From: Oscillospiraceae bacterium
GTDB lineage: Bacteria; Bacillota_A; Clostridia; Oscillospirales; Oscillospiraceae
Reading direction: 5' to 3'
Assembly: GCA_015068055.1 (NCBI GenBank)
Contig: SVLG01000004.1
Location: 1 to 63,734 of the forward strand
DNA length: 63,734 nucleotides
Position numbers and translations under genes: made by a program. Positions 59,760 through 63,734 of this stretch are shown here, piece after piece. Numbering within the stretch: the first letter of the stretch is position 1; each line of letters starts with the position of its first letter. The notes beneath the pieces are model-generated. The model was not told the origin of the DNA. It did no database searches and worked only from the letters and a program-made list of their open reading frames with translations.

Positions 59760-60746
59760 TTATCGGTAGACGCGGGTGGGAGAGAGTTCTCGGAAAAGCT
59801 CCATGATGGATTGGGCGAGAGCATCGGAGTCATGGCGGATGAGGCCGCTGTCCCAGGCGGCGATGTCCGCCGTGTGAAGCGTGACGCCAAGCCCGGCCAG
59901 TTCCTCTGCCTCGATGCGGACGGGGGAGGCTCCCTCCCGGGCGTAAGCCGGGAGCTGTTCCGGCGGAATGGGGAGACTGTTGGCAAGGCAGTGATCAAAA
60001 AGCTGTCCGCCGCCGTGGGTGAAGAGGGCGCGGATGTGGTCGGCGGCGCTGTAATGTTCGGTTTCTCCGTCCTGCGTCATCAGGTTCATGATATAGAGCT
60101 TGATGGCTCTGGAGGCGCGTATGGTATCGCTGACACCTGCGACCAGAAGATTTGGGAGCACGCTGGTATAGAGACTGCCGGGCCCCAGCAGAAGAAGGTC
60201 TGCTTCCCGGATGGCTTCGAGACAGGCGGGGAGCGCCGCAGGCCGCGCCGGTGTCAGCCAGATTTCCCGGATGTGCTCGTCCCGGCCCTTTTTATAGTCG
60301 GCAATCTGGCATTCGCCCTCGATGACCGCGCCGTCGGTGAAGGCGGCGCAGAGCTGTACATCGGCGTTGGTGACGGGAAGGACACGGCCGGTGATGGCCA
60401 GCACTTCGCTCATGCACTGCACGGCCTCGTCAAAGCTGCCGCACATGCCGTTGAGAGCGGCCAGAAAGAGGTTGCCGAAGCTCTGGCCTTTCAGGTTGCC
60501 CTCGCTGAAGCGGTAGCCCAGCAGCGCGGCCATGGTTGGTTCGGTGTTGGCCAGGGCCTGTATGCAGTTTCTTATATCGCCCGGCGGGGGCATGCCCAGC
60601 TCCTGCCGCAGTACACCGCTGCCGCCGCCGTTGTCCGTTACGGTGACAATGGCGGTGAGGGAAATGTTTTCCTTTTTCAGACCTCTCAGCATGGTGGAGA
60701 GGCCCGTGCCGCCGCCGATGGCGACGACCCTGGGGCGGCGGCTCAT
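59760..60746 (-). CDS. yvcK: gluconeogenesis factor YvcK (CofD-like)
   Basis: A 328-residue Rossmann-type UDP-sugar binding protein. GGGTGLS (residues 11-17) opens the nucleotide site, followed by VTDNGGGSGVLRQELGMPPPGDIRNCI. It is needed for growth on gluconeogenic carbon and for cell-wall homeostasis. It overlaps rapZ by 4 bp (ATGA), in the standard rapZ-yvcK-whiA order. Confidence 0.95.
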   Translation of the reverse strand: MSRRPRVVAIGGGTGLSTMLRGLKKENISLTAIVTVTDNGGGSGVLRQELGMPPPGDIRNCIQALANTEPTMAALLGYRFSEGNLKGQSFGNLFLAALNGMCGSFDEAVQCMSEVLAITGRVLPVTNADVQLCAAFTDGAVIEGECQIADYKKGRDEHIREIWLTPARPAALPACLEAIREADLLLLGPGSLYTSVLPNLLVAGVSDTIRASRAIKLYIMNLMTQDGETEHYSAADHIRALFTHGGGQLFDHCLANSLPIPPEQLPAYAREGASPVRIEAEELAGLGVTLHTADIAAWDSGLIRHDSDALAQSIMELFRELSPTRVYR

Positions 60747-61612
60747 GCTTCTTTGCCCAGACCGCAGTCCCGGTGGGAACTGCCGGCCTCAAAGCCCTGC
60801 TGCATCAGCCGGTCGGTGAGGGTATTGGCAACGGCCACGCTGCGATGGCGACCGCCGGTGCAGCCGATGGCAATGGTCAGGGAGTTTTTGCCCTCCTCCT
60901 GGTAGCGGGGGATCAGCCAGCTGACAAGGTCGGTGAGCTTATCCAGAAAGAGGCGGGCGTCGCTGTTGTCCAGCGCGTAGGCAGCCACCCGGCTGTCAAG
61001 GCCTGTCAGAGGCCGCAGCTCATCCACGTAGTGAGGGTTCGGAAGAAAACGCACGTCAAAAACAAGGTCGGCTTCCAGCGGAAGGCCGTATTTATAGCCA
61101 AAGGACATGATATTCACCGGCAGGGAGATGCTGCCGTCACCGGCGGAGAAGATGTGCCGCAGTTCGCTGTAAAGCTGGCCAAGGGTGGTGCTGTCGGTGT
61201 TGATGATCCAGTCGGCCCGTTCCCTTACGCTCTCCAGCAGACTTCGTTCCTTTTCCACCGCTCTCTGCATGGAAAGACCCCTCTTGGTCAGGGGATGGCG
61301 GCGGCGGGTTTCCTTATAGCGGCGAACGATGGTCTCGGCGCTGGCCTCCATAAAGAGGATGCGGTAGTCAAAACCCTGCTGCCGCAGTTCGTCCAGAGCC
61401 AGAAAGAGCTCGTCAAAGCTGGACTGGCTGCGGATATCGGTGACCAGAGCGACCTTTTCAAAGCGGCCCCGGGCGTCCAGACAGAATTCCGCGAAGCGCC
61501 GCAGCAGCGCCACAGGCATGTTATCCACGCAGAAATAGTCCATGTCCTCCAGAAAGTTGGCAGCCTGACTCTTGCCGGCGCCGGAGAGACCCGATACGAT
61601 CAGGAATTCCAT
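60743..61612 (-). CDS. rapZ: RNase adapter protein RapZ (YvcJ)
   Basis: A 289-residue P-loop protein: Walker A GLSGAGKS (8-15), Walker B region FRILFMEA-like stretch, and the C-terminal GCTGGRHRSVAVANTL, the family signature. It binds nucleotide and glucosamine-6-phosphate in E. coli; in Firmicutes it contributes to competence and wall regulation. Start overlaps murB by 13 bp. Confidence 0.95.
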   Translation of the reverse strand: MEFLIVSGLSGAGKSQAANFLEDMDYFCVDNMPVALLRRFAEFCLDARGRFEKVALVTDIRSQSSFDELFLALDELRQQGFDYRILFMEASAETIVRRYKETRRRHPLTKRGLSMQRAVEKERSLLESVRERADWIINTDSTTLGQLYSELRHIFSAGDGSISLPVNIMSFGYKYGLPLEADLVFDVRFLPNPHYVDELRPLTGLDSRVAAYALDNSDARLFLDKLTDLVSWLIPRYQEEGKNSLTIAIGCTGGRHRSVAVANTLTDRLMQQGFEAGSSHRDCGLGKEA

Positions 61613-62535
61613 CCCATGCTCCCTTTCTCTGTGATGAGCTTGACTTCCGGCTCCAGCGTGATGCCGGAGCGCTGAAAAACGGCGGCCTGTATATGGGCCA
61701 TCAGGCGCTTTACATCCTCGCAGCTGGCACCGCCCCGGTTCACCACGAAGCCGGCATGCTTTTCGCTGACCTGTGCGCCGCCGATGGCAAAGCCCTTGAG
61801 CCCGGCCTCGTCGATAAGGGCGGCGGCATAGCCGCCCACGGGGCGCTTAAAGGTGCTGCCGGCGCTGGGGATGTCCAGGGGCTGGCTGCCCTTGCGGCGC
61901 TCCATAAGGGACTTCATGGTGGCCCGGATGACGCTCTCATCACCCTTTCGGAGGTCCATGTCTGCGGAGAGAAGAATGTCATCCGTGTCGCTGAAGCGGG
62001 AGTGACGGTAGGAAAGCTGCAGCTCATCGCTTTCGCAAAGCTCCAGCTCGCCGTTCAGGTAGCGTGCCGAGCGCAGCACATCCTTCATCTCCCCGCCGTA
62101 GGCCCCGGCGTTCATGCTGACGGCCCCGCCCAGCGTGCCGGGGATGCCGTGGGCAAATTCAAGACCGGTCAGGGAAAGAGACGCGGCAAAGAGGGCCAGC
62201 CGGCCCAGCAGAATGCCGCTGCCGGCCCGGATGCGTGTTTCACTCAGCGCCTCCGCACGGCTGAGTCCTTCGCCGATCTGCAGGATGAGACGGGGAATAA
62301 AACCGTCCTCGGCCAGAATGTTGCTGCCGTTGCCGATGACCAGAGGCTTCGCTCCCTTTTCCCGGAGGAAGCGGCAGACAGCCAGCAGTTCCGCCTCGCT
62401 TTTCGGCTGGATCAGAGCGGCGCAGGGACCGCCGATGCGAAAGCTGGTGTGTCGGGAGAGGGGTTCGTTTTCGCTGAGCTTCAGTTCCGGCAGGGCAGCG
62501 CGCAGTTCTTTTGTGATAAGGGAAAGCTCGTCCAT
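61600..62535 (-). CDS. murB: UDP-N-acetylenolpyruvoylglucosamine reductase MurB
   Basis: A 311-residue FAD-dependent reductase that makes UDP-MurNAc. VIGNGSNIL and HGIPGTLGGAVSMNAGAYGGEM bind FAD. The type II layout lacks the Y-loop, and SAGSTFKRP and the C-terminal EPEVKLI contain the catalytic serine and glutamate. Positioned between hprK and rapZ. Confidence 0.96.
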   Translation of the reverse strand: MDELSLITKELRAALPELKLSENEPLSRHTSFRIGGPCAALIQPKSEAELLAVCRFLREKGAKPLVIGNGSNILAEDGFIPRLILQIGEGLSRAEALSETRIRAGSGILLGRLALFAASLSLTGLEFAHGIPGTLGGAVSMNAGAYGGEMKDVLRSARYLNGELELCESDELQLSYRHSRFSDTDDILLSADMDLRKGDESVIRATMKSLMERRKGSQPLDIPSAGSTFKRPVGGYAAALIDEAGLKGFAIGGAQVSEKHAGFVVNRGGASCEDVKRLMAHIQAAVFQRSGITLEPEVKLITEKGSMGWNS

Positions 62536-62540
62536 GGTTT

Positions 62541-63479
62541 TCAGCCCTCGTCGATCATACTGTTATAACGTTCCACCAGCACCTCGGCGGCGTTGTAGCC
62601 CATTTTCTTTTCGCGGTTATTCATGGCTGCCAGCTCCAGAATGGAGGCAAGGTTCCGGCCGGGGCGCACAGGGACTACGTTCAGCGGAACCTTCACGCCC
62701 AGAATGTCCATCTCCTGCTGGTCAATGCCCAGACGATCATAAGCCTTTTTCTCGTCCCAAAGCTCAAACTGCACCACCAGATCGATGCTCTGTTCCAGTT
62801 TTACGCTGCCCACGCCGAAAAGATGCCGGGCGTCCACCACACCAATGCCGCGGACTTCCATGAAGTAGCGGATCATCTCCGGGGCGGAGCCGATGAGGGT
62901 GTCGCGGTTGATGCGCTTGATCTCCACGGCATCGTCCGCCACCAGACGGTGGCCCTGACGCAGCAGCGCCATGGCCGTTTCGCTCTTGCCCACGCCGCTC
63001 TCGCCGGTGATCAGCACGCCTTCGCCGCAGATCTCCATGAGAACGCCGTGGAGCATGGTCCGGGGGGCCAGCGCGTTGTAGAGGGTTACAATCAGCTGCG
63101 CCATGAACTCAGAGGTTGGGGTGGTTATGGAGTAGAGGTTCACGCCATAGCGCTCGGCGGCCTTCAGGAAGGAGTGGGGGACCGCGTCACCTCTGTGGTG
63201 GGCGAAAATCAGAACCTCAATGCCGCTGCTCATGAATTTGTCGATGCGGCTCAGCTGCAGCGTATCCGGCACAGTGTCCAGAAAGCTGGTTTCCACCTTG
63301 CCAATGATCTGGATGCGCCGGGGGTCGAAGTAATCGTAAAAGCCTGCCAGCTGCAGACCGGCCCGGTTTACCTGGGCGCTGGTGATGCGCACCTTTTTAT
63401 AGTTGGGTGTCAGGTAGATGGGGGTGAGGCCCACCTCCTGCACAATGGTATCGAGATCCACGGAGTAAGAGTTGCTCAT
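62541..63479 (-). CDS. hprK: HPr kinase/phosphorylase
   Basis: A 312-residue bifunctional enzyme that phosphorylates HPr on Ser46 for carbon catabolite control. Walker A GESGVGKS (159-166), H144 before it, and the family signature MEVRGIGVVDARHLFG and VPVRPGRNLA are present. First gene of the run; a TATTAT -10 (63502-63507, minus) with a weak -35 is upstream. Confidence 0.96.
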   Translation of the reverse strand: MSNSYSVDLDTIVQEVGLTPIYLTPNYKKVRITSAQVNRAGLQLAGFYDYFDPRRIQIIGKVETSFLDTVPDTLQLSRIDKFMSSGIEVLIFAHHRGDAVPHSFLKAAERYGVNLYSITTPTSEFMAQLIVTLYNALAPRTMLHGVLMEICGEGVLITGESGVGKSETAMALLRQGHRLVADDAVEIKRINRDTLIGSAPEMIRYFMEVRGIGVVDARHLFGVGSVKLEQSIDLVVQFELWDEKKAYDRLGIDQQEMDILGVKVPLNVVPVRPGRNLASILELAAMNNREKKMGYNAAEVLVERYNSMIDEG

Positions 63480-63563
63480 GTCTTATCCTCCATTTAAATA
63501 TAATAGTCCTATTTTACTATCTTTGGAGGCAAAAGAAAAGCCCGAAAACTATGAAAAAAGGCC

Positions 63564-63592
63564 TTGCATTCCTTGAAAGTTTCTGCTATTAT
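63564..63592 (+). promoter_or_regulatory. promoter for rpmB
   Basis: TTGCAT (63564-63569), 17 bp, TATTAT (63587-63592), followed by a short GC hairpin (GCTGCCC/GGGCAG) in the leader. Confidence 0.82.
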
Positions 63593-63642
63593 ATGTGGGC
63601 TGCCCACTGGGCAGACCAAATCCATAAGGAGGTGCAGTAAGC

Positions 63643-63734
63643 ATGGCGAAGTGTCAGTTCTGTGACAAGGGCGTTACCTTCGGTATCCAGGTGAGCCACT
63701 CTCATCGTCGTACCAACCGCATGTGGAAGCCCAA
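63643..63734 (+). CDS. rpmB: 50S ribosomal protein L28, partial
   Basis: The frame begins [20 protein letters not shown] and continues [10 protein letters not shown], the start of ribosomal protein L28 of the zinc-binding (C+) type with CxxC at residues 4-7. AAGGAGGTG precedes ATG 63643. It runs off the right edge. Confidence 0.97.
   Translation, partial: MAKCQFCDKGVTFGIQVSHSHRRTNRMWKP

Noticed and set aside
1..63734. CRISPR arrays, tRNA/rRNA genes, prophage or integrase genes
   Set aside because: Read on both strands, no spacer-repeat array, cloverleaf, rRNA segment or phage structural/integrase gene was recognised.

Overview
The window is a gene-dense, GC-rich chromosomal segment from a spore-lineage Firmicute. 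The most likely placement is Clostridia, order Oscillospirales (Oscillospiraceae-like). This rests on gene content: SpoIID- and SpoVB-type proteins, a CtsR-McsA-ClpC heat-shock operon, the conserved hprK-murB-rapZ-yvcK-whiA-dnaE string, HPr kinase, T-box and L-box leaders, RNase Y, a DUF2284 protein and a TrpB2-type tryptophan synthase. The genus cannot be fixed from the sequence alone. Coding density is high, most intergenic gaps hold a terminator or promoter, and I see no tRNA, rRNA, CRISPR array or prophage.

Layout. 1-3.2 kb: rpmH (partial), pyridoxamine kinase, TatD, AsnA. 3.2-5.2 kb: an XRE regulator, a VUT-family transporter and an SDR enzyme on the minus strand, divergent from a DUF6809-like gene across a repeat-operator region. 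5.3-7.3 kb: an ABC exporter with the 5' stump of a REP-associated tyrosine transposase (RAYT) fused behind it. 7.3-10 kb: YfcC carrier plus M20 peptidase. 10.1-11.3 kb: ATC-hydrolase-like protein, then a small AT-rich SLOG/Arc pair around a 25-bp palindrome. 11.3-14.2 kb: an amino-acid ABC transporter under a lysine riboswitch with its terminator. 14.3-17.5 kb: DUF2284 protein, a cysteine-rich esterase lipoprotein, an MFS carrier. 18-20 kb: iscS-iscU-rrf2. 20.2-23.5 kb: SpoVB-like flippase, MazG, HU, LspA. 23.5-25.2 kb: TrpB2 with a tryptophan T-box. 25.4-27.4 kb: DacF-type carboxypeptidase, a minimal P-loop ATPase and RqcP. 28-31.4 kb: a FecBCD-type importer with FmdE. 31.4-36.7 kb: membrane protein, SpoIID, clpC-mcsA-ctsR. 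36.8-46.4 kb: ferredoxin, DUF2974 lipase-like protein, then uvrB-MATE-polA-rimI-tsaD-radC. 46.7-55.2 kb: RNase Y, APC permease, a small membrane protein, livJHMGF. 55.4-63.5 kb: dnaE-whiA-yvcK-rapZ-murB-hprK. 63.6 kb: rpmB (partial).

The parts fit a fermentative, amino-acid-using anaerobe. Lysine uptake is switched by an L-box, tryptophan synthesis from a free-standing TrpB2 is switched by a T-box, and branched-chain amino acids enter by LivJHMGF. An APC permease, a YfcC carrier and an M20 peptidase add to this. The Fe-S assembly operon carries its own Rrf2 regulator and a repeated operator.

The least explained structure is non-coding. Two copies (about 17.52-17.86 and 27.44-27.76 kb) of a roughly 330-bp nested inverted-repeat element have ~100-bp hairpin-bearing terminal repeats around a central ~90-bp palindrome. 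Two short GC-rich palindromic repeats (27.80 and 51.55 kb) and a RAYT fossil (7.11 kb) add to a picture of past REP/RAYT-type or MITE-type mobility. Other items worth a second look are the XRE/VUT/SDR/DUF6809 operator cluster, the ATPase-RqcP pair, the FecBCD-FmdE operon and a CtsR operon without McsB.
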